From positions 8,113 through 72,112 of the forward strand of contig JBIITN010000008.1 of assembly GCA_044340485.1 (NCBI GenBank): DNA of 64,000 bases, given 5' to 3'. The translations under genes and the position numbers were made by a program. Positions 36,576 to 45,490 of the stretch are shown here, piece after piece; the stretch's first letter is position 1; every line of letters starts with the position of its first letter. A model generated the notes under the pieces. The model did not search any database and had not been told where the DNA came from. It was given only the letters and a program-made list of their open reading frames with translations. This stretch comes from UBA2093 sp044340485. Its GTDB lineage: Bacteria > Actinomycetota > Acidimicrobiia > Acidimicrobiales > Ilumatobacteraceae.

Positions 36576-37229
36576 ATGTTCGTCAAAATCTGCGGCGTCA
36601 CGTCTGAAGACGATGCGCTCTTGGCAGTCGCATTGGGCGCTGACGCAATCGGGTTTATCTTCGCGCCCTCGTCACGACAGATTGCGGTGCAAAAGGTGTA
36701 TGACATCACTCGAAGACTGCCGCCTGAAATCTTGACTGTGGGAGTCTTCAAAGATGCTCACCCATCACGTGTTGTTGAAATGGTGCAAAGCGCTGGCGTG
36801 AAGGCCGCTCAACTTCATGGACACGAGCGCCCTGATGATGTTCTTGCGATCAGTAAGCACGTTCGTTTTGTGATCAAGGCAGTGACCGCGGGAACAGTGG
36901 ATGCTTCGCGTGCCAATCAGTTCAATACCGACTACATCTTGGTGGATTCCGCATCTCCTGGAAGCGGACAAGTGTTTGACTGGAGCCTTGTCGTGAATGT
37001 GCCTGAGGTGCCGAAATTGATCTTGGCGGGCGGGTTAACCCCCGACAATGTGGCAGAGGCAATTACCGCGGTGAAGCCATGGGGAGTCGATGTCGCCTCG
37101 GGGGTCGAGGCAAGCCCGGGAAAGAAAGACCCGCTGGCGATGAAGAGATTCATCGAAACCGCAAAAAGTGCAGCGCCTGAGCCCCATCGTGGGCCTGACA
37201 CTATGCCTTATGACTGGACCGACGAATAA
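36576..37229 (+). CDS. trpF: Phosphoribosylanthranilate isomerase
   Basis: A TIM-barrel isomerase. The start MFVKICGVTSEDDA carries the catalytic Cys of the CGxT motif, GFIFAPSSRQI follows (about 25-35), and LILAGGLTPDNV (about 150-161) with VDVASGVEASPGKKD (about 173-187) binds phosphate. ATG 36576 (217 aa) gives the usual N-terminus; ATG 36546 and GTG 36513 are in frame but add residues not seen in the family. The last six codons and the stop form the first part of the 39-base tandem repeat. Confidence 0.9.
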   Translation: MFVKICGVTSEDDALLAVALGADAIGFIFAPSSRQIAVQKVYDITRRLPPEILTVGVFKDAHPSRVVEMVQSAGVKAAQLHGHERPDDVLAISKHVRFVIKAVTAGTVDASRANQFNTDYILVDSASPGSGQVFDWSLVVNVPEVPKLILAGGLTPDNVAEAITAVKPWGVDVASGVEASPGKKDPLAMKRFIETAKSAAPEPHRGPDTMPYDWTDE

Positions 37230-37309
37230 CGCGGTCCAGATTGGCCCTATGACTGGACCGACGAATAACGCGGTCCAGATTGGCCCTATGACTGGACCGA
37301 CGAATAACG
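37209..37309. repeat. 39-bp tandem repeat (two copies plus 23 bases) between trpF and trpB
   Basis: Copies at 37209-37247 and 37248-37286 are identical, with a partial copy at 37287-37309. Each full copy holds the hairpin CTGGACCG with CGGTCCAG around a ten-base loop. The first copy includes the end of trpF, so each copy repeats the trpF C-terminal codons and stop. It occupies most of the 144-base trpF-trpB gap inside the trp operon. The hairpins could attenuate or stabilise the operon mRNA. The remainder, 37310-37373, holds no other visible element. Confidence 0.95.
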
Positions 37310-37373
37310 GACCATGACATCATGCACGTAAACCAATGGTGCAATTTCACTCATTTCGTGGTGGACTTTGACC

Positions 37374-38540
37374 ATGTCTGTACTTGTCACCCCTGGTTCT
37401 GATGGTCGCTTTGGCGACTTCGGTGGCCGCTTCATTCCCGAGACATTGGTTCCTGCGTGTGAGGAACTGGAAGCAGCCTTTGCAGACGCATGGCAAGACA
37501 GCGCATTTCGTTTCGAATTAGACGAAATCTTGCGCGATTACGCAGGACGACCAAGCATCATCACTGAATGCCACAATCTTGGTCGTCAACTTGGTATTCG
37601 TCTCATCTTGAAACGTGAAGACCTCAATCACACCGGGTCACACAAGATCAACAATGTTCTTGGTCAAGCATTGCTCGCAAAGCGAATGGGCAAGTCGCGT
37701 CTTATTGCAGAAACTGGTGCCGGGCAACACGGTGTTGCTACAGCAACTGCCGCAGCGCTGTTTGGCATGAAATGCAAGGTGTATATGGGCGCTGTCGATG
37801 TCGAGCGTCAACAACTCAATGTATTTCGTATGCGACTTCTCGGAGCCGAAGTAGAGGCTGTTACATCAGGCAGTCGCACACTCAAAGATGCGGTAAATGA
37901 AGCGATGCGCGACTGGGTGGCATCAGTGGTTGACACTCATTACTGCCTCGGATCTGTGATGGGTCCTCATCCATATCCGTTTATGGTGCGTCAGTTCCAT
38001 CGCGTGATTGGTGACGAAGCGCGCGAACAATGTCAGGAGTATCTCGGAACACATCCAGACGTTGTAGTGGCCTGTGTTGGTGGCGGATCAAATGCAATGG
38101 GTATCTTTTCGGGCTTTGTGGATTTACCGTCACGACTCATTGGTGTTGAACCCGCTGGTGGTGCCGCTGTCACTCGCGGACAACCTGGCGTTGTGCACGG
38201 CATGAAGAGCTACCTCATGCAAGATGAATACGGACAAGTGGCAGAAGCCCACAGTGTGAGTGCTGGTTTGGACTATCCCGGTATCGGTCCGGAACATTCG
38301 TATTTGGCATCTATCGGACGCGCTGAATATCCGACGGTCACAGACGCTGAAGTCATCGATGGCTTTCAACTGCTCGCACGTACTGAGGGAATCATTCCCG
38401 CACTTGAATGTGCTCACGCTGTTGCATGGATCTCGCGCCAAGCGCCATCGATGCAAGGACAGACGGTGTTGATGAACTTGTCTGGTCGCGGCGACAAAGA
38501 TGTCGGACAAATGATGGACATCTTGGGTGGACTTGCGTGA
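37374..38540 (+). CDS. trpB: Tryptophan synthase beta chain
   Basis: A 388-aa PLP enzyme. The lysine that binds PLP is in HTGSHKINN (about residues 81-89), preceded by the family start DGRFGDFGGRFIPETL split here as DGRFGDFGG and RFIPETL. GGGSNAMGIF (about 226-235) is the phosphate-binding glycine loop, and LSGRGDKD lies near the end (about 373-380). ATG 37374 has a GGTGGA purine run upstream. The stop overlaps the trpA start. Confidence 0.95.
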   Translation: MSVLVTPGSDGRFGDFGGRFIPETLVPACEELEAAFADAWQDSAFRFELDEILRDYAGRPSIITECHNLGRQLGIRLILKREDLNHTGSHKINNVLGQALLAKRMGKSRLIAETGAGQHGVATATAAALFGMKCKVYMGAVDVERQQLNVFRMRLLGAEVEAVTSGSRTLKDAVNEAMRDWVASVVDTHYCLGSVMGPHPYPFMVRQFHRVIGDEAREQCQEYLGTHPDVVVACVGGGSNAMGIFSGFVDLPSRLIGVEPAGGAAVTRGQPGVVHGMKSYLMQDEYGQVAEAHSVSAGLDYPGIGPEHSYLASIGRAEYPTVTDAEVIDGFQLLARTEGIIPALECAHAVAWISRQAPSMQGQTVLMNLSGRGDKDVGQMMDILGGLA

Positions 38541-39337
38541 CGTCGACAGAACGCACGACCCATGGCCAATTAGAAACCGCGCTTCTTGCGCGACGTGATA
38601 CTGGCGGCAAGTGTCTTGTTCCATACATCACAGGTGGGTATCCGGGGTGGCAAGATGCCATTCGCATTGCTGCGGCAAATGGAGCAGATGCAATCGAGAT
38701 TGGATTGCCGTTTTCTGATCCTGCAATGGATGGCCCCGTCATCCAACAAGCGTCAGAAATCGCGCTTGCGAAAGGCGCGAACCCGGTCAACATCTTGCAC
38801 GAGGTACGCACTCTTGATGTAGAGATCCCACTTGCGGTGATGTGTTATTACAACACGGTTTTCCATGCCGGACACGAACGTTTTGCTCACTGGTTAAACG
38901 AAGCCGGTGTGAGTGCAACGATTATTCCTGATCTTCCCTTAGATGAAGTTGGTCCATGGGCACAGGTTGCAGATGCCGCGGGAATAGAAACAGTGATGCT
39001 TGCTGCTCCAACAACGCCCGATGAACGACTGGTGCGCATCGTTGCACGCGCTCGCGGATTTGTGTATTCGGTGGGGCTTCTTGGAGTTACGGGAGAACGC
39101 GACACTCTTGCTGGTACCGCTACCGCGTTGGCGGCACGACTCAAAGCCATCACCGACATGCCGGTACTAGTTGGCGTTGGTGTATCAAACGCTGAACAAG
39201 CGGTGGAAGCGTGTCATGTTGCAGATGGAGTGATCCAAGGTGCGTCAATGGTGAGACGGCTTATGGATGATGGTCCCGAAGCAGTGGGACAATATGTGAA
39301 AGAAGTGCGTACCGCTCTTGATGCAGCCTTCTTGTAA
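38537..39337 (+). CDS. trpA: Tryptophan synthase alpha chain
   Basis: A 266-aa TIM barrel. The catalytic residues lie in IEIGLPFSDPAMDGP (about residues 50-64, Glu and Asp), and the phosphate loops are FVYSVGLLGVTGER (about 174-187) and VGVGVSNAEQ (about 213-222). The GTG at 38537 overlaps the trpB stop by four bases, giving translational coupling of the two subunits. A longer frame from 38408 inside trpB is rejected. Confidence 0.94.
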   Translation: MTSTERTTHGQLETALLARRDTGGKCLVPYITGGYPGWQDAIRIAAANGADAIEIGLPFSDPAMDGPVIQQASEIALAKGANPVNILHEVRTLDVEIPLAVMCYYNTVFHAGHERFAHWLNEAGVSATIIPDLPLDEVGPWAQVADAAGIETVMLAAPTTPDERLVRIVARARGFVYSVGLLGVTGERDTLAGTATALAARLKAITDMPVLVGVGVSNAEQAVEACHVADGVIQGASMVRRLMDDGPEAVGQYVKEVRTALDAAFL

Positions 39338-39349
39338 TACGGTAGAACC

Positions 39350-39802
39350 ATGTTGACATCTGGCGACAAAGCCCCCGACATCGAGTTGCTTGATCAAAAC
39401 GGCAAGACGGTGACATTGCAGAAATACGCAAAACGAAAAGTGCTCGTGTATTTCTATCCAAAGGCTGACACTCCTGGTTGCACCACGCAGTCGTGTGGAT
39501 TACGTGATGTGAAAGATCAAATTGGTAAAACTGCAATTATCGGGATTAGTCCTGATGCGCCTGCGAAGCAGAAGAAGTTTGACGATAAATACGAATTGGG
39601 GTTCCCGTTGCTCGCCGACACCGAGAACACAGTGGCGAAGGCGTACAAAGTGTGGAAGAAGAAGTCCATGTATGGTCGCGAATACATGGGTATCGAACGA
39701 TCAGCTTTTCTCATCGATGGCAACGGTGTCATTATCGACGCGTGGTACAAGATTTCTCCTAAAGACACCCCAACGCAATTGTTGAAAGCCTTGGGGAAGT
39801 AA
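39350..39802 (+). CDS. bcp: Peroxiredoxin, Bcp/PrxQ type
   Basis: A 150-aa thiol peroxidase. The peroxidatic Cys44 sits in DTPGCTTQSC and the resolving Cys49 five residues on, the PrxQ arrangement. YFYPKAD (35-41) and the conserved arginine region YMGIERSAFLID complete the active site. It lies 12 bases after trpA and 4 before fabZ, so it may be at the end of the trp transcript or in a short housekeeping group. Confidence 0.92.
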   Translation: MLTSGDKAPDIELLDQNGKTVTLQKYAKRKVLVYFYPKADTPGCTTQSCGLRDVKDQIGKTAIIGISPDAPAKQKKFDDKYELGFPLLADTENTVAKAYKVWKKKSMYGREYMGIERSAFLIDGNGVIIDAWYKISPKDTPTQLLKALGK

Positions 39803-39806
39803 GAAC

Positions 39807-40232
39807 ATGACGTTTCCATCACCTCTCGATGTGTTGCCTCATCGGCCCCCGTTTCTTTTTGTAGACCGAATTACTGAACTCGAACCAGGTGTTCGTGCAG
39901 TTGGACACTGGAAGTTGTCTGGTGACGAATGGTTTTTCCCTGGTCACTTCCCGGGTCGCCCGACACTTCCCGGTGTGTTGATGTGCGAAGCCATTGCTCA
40001 AGTAGGCGCCTACACCGTGCTCACAAGCGACGGCATGGCTGGCAAGTTGCCGTTATTTGGAGGACTTGATGCCGCACGTTTTCGTAAGCAAGTATCTCCC
40101 GGCGATGAGTTGCAACTTGTGGTTGAACTCGGTCGAATGAGCGCACGTGCCGGCAAAGGTTCTGGCAAGGCATTGTTGAATGGTGAAGTTGCGTGCGAAT
40201 GCGATTTGATGTTTGTGTTGGTGAACGCATAA
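39807..40232 (+). CDS. fabZ: 3-Hydroxyacyl-ACP dehydratase FabZ-like
   Basis: A 141-aa hot-dog-fold dehydratase of fatty-acid synthesis. DVLPHRPPFLFVD is the FabZ N-terminus, FFPGHFPGRPTLPGVL (about 46-61) carries the catalytic His, and the catalytic Glu follows in MCEAIAQVG. It stands apart from, but close to, the fab cluster transcribed from the other strand at 40.9-45.3 kb. Confidence 0.92.
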   Translation: MTFPSPLDVLPHRPPFLFVDRITELEPGVRAVGHWKLSGDEWFFPGHFPGRPTLPGVLMCEAIAQVGAYTVLTSDGMAGKLPLFGGLDAARFRKQVSPGDELQLVVELGRMSARAGKGSGKALLNGEVACECDLMFVLVNA

Positions 40233-40235
40233 CGA

Positions 40236-40910
40236 ATGAGCGGTGTTCGCGGATTTCTCTTTTTTGATCTGGATGGCACCATTGCAGAATCAGGCGGTGA
40301 TATCTCCAAAGCGATGAACGAAGTGTTCGCCGAGTTGGGTGTTGCTCCAATTACCGACTCAGAAAAAGCGTTTCTGATTGGGCCACCGCTGCAAGACGCA
40401 ATACCGCCTCTGTTGCGAGCGCGAGACGTTGATGTTGCGCGCACACAATCAGTGATTGACCGATATCGACAGATTTACAAGAGCACGTATCTGCCACATA
40501 CACGAGCAATTGAAGGCGTTTCGGAAGTGGTGAGACAATTTCATGCAGATCGGTACGTGTTGTCGGTGGTCACTACAAAGCCACAGCCACAAGCCGGCAT
40601 CGCATTGCGTGCGACCGGTCTCATGGACTGTTTCACCACAGTGGTGGGGCCTCGGGAAAATGAGCCGACACCAAAAGATGAGTTGCTTCGCATTGCCATG
40701 GCTGATGTCTCGGTGCGATTACAGACAACAGTGGAAGCGGATGTCTCGTGGATGATTGGTGATCGTCATTTCGATATCAATGCTGCTCATGCTGTGGGAG
40801 CAACTTCAGTAGCGGTGATGTGGGGTCATGGAGACGAAGTTGAATTTATGAGCGCATCTGCGCATCACATCGTTCATAGTCCACATGAATTACTGCGCGT
40901 CATAGATTAA
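40236..40910 (+). CDS. HAD-superfamily phosphatase (phosphoglycolate phosphatase-like)
   Basis: A 224-aa HAD hydrolase. Motif I is FFDLDGTIAES (about residues 8-18), motif II is in VVTTKPQPQA (about 108-117), motif III is the lysine in TPKDELL (about 146-152) and motif IV is GDRHFDINAA (about 176-185). A helical cap lies between motifs I and II. The substrate is unknown; Gph/pyrophosphatase (PpaX-like) types share this layout. It follows fabZ by three bases. Confidence 0.85.
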   Translation: MSGVRGFLFFDLDGTIAESGGDISKAMNEVFAELGVAPITDSEKAFLIGPPLQDAIPPLLRARDVDVARTQSVIDRYRQIYKSTYLPHTRAIEGVSEVVRQFHADRYVLSVVTTKPQPQAGIALRATGLMDCFTTVVGPRENEPTPKDELLRIAMADVSVRLQTTVEADVSWMIGDRHFDINAAHAVGATSVAVMWGHGDEVEFMSASAHHIVHSPHELLRVID

Positions 40911-40918
40911 GCGCGAGA

Positions 40919-42100
40919 TCAGGCAGGTGCGATAACAATCGATCCGTTGTGTCCACCAAAGCCAAAGTTGTTGGAGATGGTAGGACCAGGCGTCCATTCG
41001 CGTGGGGCGCCAGTAACAACGTCGATCGACATCAATGGATCAATTGTGGTGGTGCCCGCGGTGGGCGGAATTGCTTTGTGCTCAAACGACAGCAATACAG
41101 AAGCTGCTTCGAGTGCTCCGGCAGCACCAAGTGCATGGCCAGTGACTCCCTTGCCGCTGGTAACTGGAACAGCGTTTGGGCCAAAGATCTGTGCCATTGC
41201 TTCTGCTTCGGCAGCATCGTTTAATGGAGTTGACGTTCCGTGAGCGTTGATCTGTGTGATCTGTTGTGGCGACAACCCAGCATCTTCCAACGCGAGTCTC
41301 ATGCACGTGATTGCGCCTGTTCCACCTGGTGATGGGGCGGTGATGTGGTATGCATCGGCATTACTTGCTGCACCAAGTATTTCTCCCAGAATGGCGGCAC
41401 CGCGTTTCACTGCGAGATCAAAGCGTTCGAGGATGAATACAGCAGCGCCTTCACCCATCACAAAACCATCTCGCTTTTCATCAAAGGGCATGCTCACACC
41501 AGTGGTGGACAGTGCTGTCATGTTTCCAAAACCCGCAAGAGCGGTGACTGTGGCAGCTGATTCGGATCCGCCAGTTGCAACCGCATCACACTTGCCCCAC
41601 GCGATGAGTCGCGCTGCGTATCCGAGGGAATGAGTTGACGCTGCACAGGCTGTGCAGATGGTTTCGTTGGGGCCTTGCAGGTTGTAGCGCATAGAGATGG
41701 CCGCACCTGAAGCATTTGCCATCATCATGGGAACAAGAAACGGCGACACACGACGTTCGCCTTTTTCCATGCGCACTTCAATCTGTTCTTCGAGAGTGTG
41801 GAGCCCGCCAATTCCGGTGGCGAAAATAGTGCCGAATCGACCAGGCTCAACGTTGAGCGTTCCCGCTTGTTCGAAAGCTTCTCGTGCAGCGGCAAGTGCG
41901 AATTGTTCGACGCGATCGGATCGGCGAGCCTCTTTGGGGTTATCAAAATAGGGAAGTGGATCCCAATCGTCAATCTCTATTGCTTTACGTCCGGAAATCC
42001 CAGGACCAAGCAATCCTTTCCAATACTGCTGTTTGCCGATACCGCAGGGCGCAACAACGCCATAGCCAGTAATGGCAACCCGATGACCCGCACCGATCAT
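40919..42100 (-). CDS. fabF: 3-Oxoacyl-ACP synthase II (FabF)
   Basis: A 393-aa condensing enzyme. The active-site cysteine is Cys152 in TACAAS, and the two histidines are in INAHGTSTPLND (about 304-315) and TGHALGAAG (about 342-350). It is the last gene of the fabD-fabH-fabG-acpP-fabF cluster, four bases after acpP, and elongates acyl-ACP chains. Confidence 0.95.
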   Translation of the reverse strand: MIGAGHRVAITGYGVVAPCGIGKQQYWKGLLGPGISGRKAIEIDDWDPLPYFDNPKEARRSDRVEQFALAAAREAFEQAGTLNVEPGRFGTIFATGIGGLHTLEEQIEVRMEKGERRVSPFLVPMMMANASGAAISMRYNLQGPNETICTACAASTHSLGYAARLIAWGKCDAVATGGSESAATVTALAGFGNMTALSTTGVSMPFDEKRDGFVMGEGAAVFILERFDLAVKRGAAILGEILGAASNADAYHITAPSPGGTGAITCMRLALEDAGLSPQQITQINAHGTSTPLNDAAEAEAMAQIFGPNAVPVTSGKGVTGHALGAAGALEAASVLLSFEHKAIPPTAGTTTIDPLMSIDVVTGAPREWTPGPTISNNFGFGGHNGSIVIAPA

Positions 42101-42104
42101 GTGG

Positions 42105-42341
42105 TTAGAGCTTGCTCGTCACCAGATTGAATGCCGCACCAACAGTGGTGATGCCTTCAAGATCTTCTTCTGGTACTTCGACGCCAAACTCTTCTTCAAG
42201 AGCCATAACTAACTCCACGAGGTCAAGTGAGTCAGCATCAAGGTCGTCGGCAAAGCTTGCTTCTGGTGTCACTTTGGATGCGTCCACTGACAATGTGTCA
42301 ACTGCGCACTTCACAAAACGGTCAAACTTTTCCTGGTCCAT
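42105..42341 (-). CDS. acpP: Acyl carrier protein
   Basis: A 78-aa acidic carrier. The phosphopantetheine serine is Ser38 in the DADSLD motif, followed by LVELVMALEEEFGVEVPEED typical of helix II (split LVELVMALEE and EFGVEVPEED). A clear AAGGAGA Shine-Dalgarno precedes the ATG, consistent with high expression. It sits between fabG (80-base gap) and fabF. Confidence 0.97.
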   Translation of the reverse strand: MDQEKFDRFVKCAVDTLSVDASKVTPEASFADDLDADSLDLVELVMALEEEFGVEVPEEDLEGITTVGAAFNLVTSKL

Positions 42342-42421
42342 AGGGGATCTCCTTCATTCGGTGTTCTAGTTTCGCACAGCGACTTTGGAAGTGTTTGGAT
42401 CAACGGCCCTCTTTTGAGTGC

Positions 42422-43126
42422 TTAGTGACCCATGCCCAGCCCGCCATCGACAGGAATGACAGCTCCCGTGATGTAGGCGGCGTCTTCTCCTGCCAAAAAG
42501 GCGACAACTCCAGCGATTTCTTCGGGTTCTGCCATTCGCGCAAGGGGGACAGCGGCGGTGAGCTGATCGAGCCGATCTTGTCCCAATGCGGCCGTCATGT
42601 CTGTAGCCACTGGGCCCGGCGCAACAACATTGACCGTGATGCTGCGTGAGCCAAGTTCACGCGCAAGTGAGCGAGCAAAACCAACCAGCCCGGCTTTCGA
42701 TGCTGCGTAATTTGCTTGTCCCGCCGAACCGAGAAGTCCTACCACCGACGACATCAAGATGATGCGACCTTTGCGAGCACGAAGCATTCCCTGGGCCGCG
42801 CGTTTGGTGACGCGATAAGCGCCCGTGAGATTGGCATTCACAACAGATGCGAAGTCATCTTCTGACATGCGAAGTAGCAGCATGTCTTTTGTAATGCCAG
42901 CGTTAGCGACAAGAATTTCAACAGGACCAAAGTGTTCTTCTACCGCTGTAAACGCAGCATCAACATCAGCTGAGGATGTGACGTCACATTTCACGCCAAA
43001 GAATTCAGGCGGTGGAGGAGAAGAGTTGTATGTAACAGCAACTTTGTCACCAAGAGCTGCGAAGCGTTGTGCGCACGCGAGTCCAATTCCGCGCGAACCA
43101 CCTGTGATGAGAACAACGCGGTTCAT
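42422..43126 (-). CDS. fabG: 3-Oxoacyl-ACP reductase (FabG)
   Basis: A 234-aa short-chain dehydrogenase. The NADP loop is TGGSRGIG (about residues 8-15), NAG at about 75-77, the catalytic Ser in SSVVGLLGSAG and the Tyr-Lys pair in YAASK (about 143-147). The C-terminus AYITGAVIPVDGGLGM is the FabG type. ATG 43126 overlaps the fabH stop by four bases and has GGGGAG just upstream. Confidence 0.94.
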   Translation of the reverse strand: MNRVVLITGGSRGIGLACAQRFAALGDKVAVTYNSSPPPPEFFGVKCDVTSSADVDAAFTAVEEHFGPVEILVANAGITKDMLLLRMSEDDFASVVNANLTGAYRVTKRAAQGMLRARKGRIILMSSVVGLLGSAGQANYAASKAGLVGFARSLARELGSRSITVNVVAPGPVATDMTAALGQDRLDQLTAAVPLARMAEPEEIAGVVAFLAGEDAAYITGAVIPVDGGLGMGH

Positions 43127-44073
43127 TCCGCTCCCCATTCAATGATTGCGCTTGCAGCTGTCATGCCCGCGCCAAAGCCAACGAGCAGCACAAGATCACC
43201 CTGCTTCACTCGACCTTTATTCACGGCGTCGAACAGAGCAAGAGGAATAGACGCAGACGACGTATTGCCAGTGTCATTAATGACCACTGCAGCACGCTCG
43301 AGTTCAACACCGAGACGATCACATGCGGCCTCAATGATGCGAATGTTTGCTTGGTGTGGAACAACAAGGGCTAAGTCTTTCGCGGTGATACCGGCTGCTT
43401 TCATCGATTTCTCGGCGCTGTCGACCATGATGCGTACGGCACGGCGAAATACTTCTTTGCCTTCCATCTTCACAAAACCGCCAAGGTCGCAGTACAACAA
43501 ATCTTCTGCAGATCCATCTGCATCGAGATCCCATGCAAGAAGATGCCCCTTGCCCTTTGTTGCATCGAGAACAGCGGCTCCTGATCCGTCGGCAAAAAGA
43601 ATTGCAGTGTTGCGATCGGTCCAGTCAGTGATGCGAGCGAGTGTGTCGGTGCCAATAACAAGGACACGTTCGGCGCCCATTGCAATGAGTCCGTGTGCGG
43701 TCACTAACGCATAGACAAAACCAGAGCAAGCCGCATTGACATCAAATGCACCACACGACAAGCCCAATGCGTTTTGGACTGTTGCTGATGTTGCTGGCAC
43801 AGAACGATCAGGGGTGGTGGTGGCAAGCACCAAAGCGTCAATTGACGACGGGTCAATATTGGCCATCTGCATTGCCTGACGCGCACTGGCAATGCTTAAT
43901 TCGGCAGTGGAACCTCCAACATGACGTCGCTCAATGCCGGTTCGTTCACGAATCCATGCATCGGACGTGTCAAGGGTTTTTGACAAATCGTCGTTTGTGA
44001 CCGTTTTATGGCCAAGTGCTGTACCCCAACCAATGAATCGAGCACCTCGTACGTGTGATGGAACTGCGGGCAT
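43123..44073 (-). CDS. fabH: 3-Oxoacyl-ACP synthase III (FabH)
   Basis: A 316-aa thiolase-fold enzyme that starts fatty-acid synthesis from acyl-CoA and malonyl-ACP. Active-site Cys116 is in NAACSGF, the His in VPHQANIRI (about 240-248) and the Asn in VVINDTGNTSS (about 268-278). The C-terminal GFGAGMTAAS loop is present. It lies 28 bases after fabD and overlaps fabG. Confidence 0.94.
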   Translation of the reverse strand: MPAVPSHVRGARFIGWGTALGHKTVTNDDLSKTLDTSDAWIRERTGIERRHVGGSTAELSIASARQAMQMANIDPSSIDALVLATTTPDRSVPATSATVQNALGLSCGAFDVNAACSGFVYALVTAHGLIAMGAERVLVIGTDTLARITDWTDRNTAILFADGSGAAVLDATKGKGHLLAWDLDADGSAEDLLYCDLGGFVKMEGKEVFRRAVRIMVDSAEKSMKAAGITAKDLALVVPHQANIRIIEAACDRLGVELERAAVVINDTGNTSSASIPLALFDAVNKGRVKQGDLVLLVGFGAGMTAASAIIEWGAE

Positions 44074-44101
44074 AAGGGCCTCCTGTCTCTCGTAGCAATA
44101 T

Positions 44102-45277
44102 CTAGTGGGCTCTTAACCACGCGATGGGTTGTCGGGGTGTGACACGTTCGCCTTCTACGGCAATGTACGCCTGCAAAACACCGGCAAAAGGTGAACGCAC
44201 TTCAGTATCACCAACGTTGCCAAGAATTGTACCTACGTTGATTGAGTGACCTTCGGTCATGTCGCCAACCGGTGTGAAAACACCAGCTGCTGGGCTCACA
44301 ACGAGACGCTCCACTGCGAAAAGATGTTCACCCTCAACTTGTAGTGGAGTGGTGGTGACACCCGCGTTGACCCATTCGATTAATTTGTCGAGCTCTTCTG
44401 GTGTTGCAACGCTGATGGTGCGCGCTCCTTCGATGGTGCGTTTAGCCATTCCGGTAAGAACACCGCCCGGCCCTAATTCCACGAAATCGGTGACGCCAAG
44501 TTCTGACATCGTCATCAAGCAATGTTTCCAACGTACGGGGCTTGATAACTGCGCAGACAAAAGTGACGTCCAGTCGTCACCCGTGTTGTGCGCCAATGCA
44601 TCCACATTAGAAATCACTGGAACTTCAGTGTCACGTGGAGATGCATCGGCGATCGCTTTACGTAGGCGATCACGAGCCGATGTCATAAACGGTGTATGGA
44701 AGGCTCCCGACACTTGAAGTGGCATTACTTTTTTTGCGCCGAGTTCTTTTGCGACAGCACCAGCAGTTGCAACACCATCGACAGAACCCGCAATGACAAC
44801 TTGGCCTGAGGCGTTGTAATTGGCGACCCACACTTCGCTATCGGCACGACGGCACGCAACTTCCACCATGTCGTCGTCAAGTCCAAGGACTGCCGCCATC
44901 GTTCCGGGAGAAGAAGTTCCTGCTTCGTGCATTGCGTCGGCACGTTCCACAACAAGCCGCACACCGTCGTCAAAGCTCAACGCGCCAGTTGCTGTGAGTG
45001 CGGTGTATTCACCAAGGCTGTGGCCGGCACAAAAACTTGGTTCGATGCCGAGTCGTTCCACAGCATCAAGCACCATCAAGCTGCTGACAAAAGTGGTCAA
45101 CTGTGCATTGCGCGTGTCTTTCAGTTGTTCAGCATCAGCATCAAGTAAGAGGGCAGCCACATCGCGACCACAAATATCACTGGCTTCGTCAACAAGTTCC
45201 CAACTCTCGTGCCCCACCCACGGTCTGCCCATGCCAGGTCGTTGTGATCCCTGGCCCGGGAAGGTAAATGCAAGCAT
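44102..45277 (-). CDS. fabD: Malonyl-CoA:ACP transacylase FabD fused to a C-terminal lipoyl-like domain
   Basis: A 391-aa protein. Residues 1-310 are a normal FabD: FPGQGSQ (6-12), nucleophile Ser87 in GHSLGEY, and catalytic His194 in GAFHTPF. The extra 75 residues (about 316-391) have the barrel-sandwich pattern of biotinyl/lipoyl domains: SPAAGVFTPV (328-337), then GHSINVGTIL, then SPFAGVLQAYIAVEGERV (362-379) and a final hydrophobic strand. No lysine is present at the modifiable position between the two half-motifs, so the domain is probably not biotinylated. FabD is usually about 300-315 aa. It is the first gene of the fab cluster. Confidence 0.92.
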   Translation of the reverse strand: MLAFTFPGQGSQRPGMGRPWVGHESWELVDEASDICGRDVAALLLDADAEQLKDTRNAQLTTFVSSLMVLDAVERLGIEPSFCAGHSLGEYTALTATGALSFDDGVRLVVERADAMHEAGTSSPGTMAAVLGLDDDMVEVACRRADSEVWVANYNASGQVVIAGSVDGVATAGAVAKELGAKKVMPLQVSGAFHTPFMTSARDRLRKAIADASPRDTEVPVISNVDALAHNTGDDWTSLLSAQLSSPVRWKHCLMTMSELGVTDFVELGPGGVLTGMAKRTIEGARTISVATPEELDKLIEWVNAGVTTTPLQVEGEHLFAVERLVVSPAAGVFTPVGDMTEGHSINVGTILGNVGDTEVRSPFAGVLQAYIAVEGERVTPRQPIAWLRAH

Positions 45278-45382
45278 TGTTCTCTGTGGTCTCCTTGTAG
45301 CACCGATGGATTCTCGGCACGCTCAAGATTAGACGTAGCACATGCGCGCATAGAGGTACCGCGCGGTAGCCTCGGCACCCTG

Positions 45383-45468
45383 GCCCGAGTGGCGGAATGG
45401 CAGACGCGACGGACTCAAAATCCGTTATCCGAAAGGGTGTGTGGGTTCAACTCCCACCTCGGGCACCA
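45383..45468 (+). tRNA. tRNA-Leu (anticodon CAA)
   Basis: Acceptor arms GCCCGAG and CTCGGGC pair perfectly, and CCA is encoded at 45466-45468. The anticodon stem ACGGA/TCCGT encloses the loop CTCAAAA, giving anticodon CAA (codon TTG). A long variable arm (ATCCGAAAGGGTGT region) and the T-arm GGGTTCAACTCCC are the class II leucine type. A coding gene starts only 23 bases after it, so shared transcription with that gene is likely. Confidence 0.96.
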
Positions 45469-45490
45469 AGTGATCCATACACTTTCTCCA

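Noticed and set aside
38408..38536. Extended trpA start inside trpB
   Set aside because: TrpA family N-terminus begins at the GTG overlapping the trpB stop.
45389..45490. Frame through the tRNA-Leu joined to the coiled-coil gene
   Set aside because: These codons are the tRNA gene itself; the protein starts at 45491.
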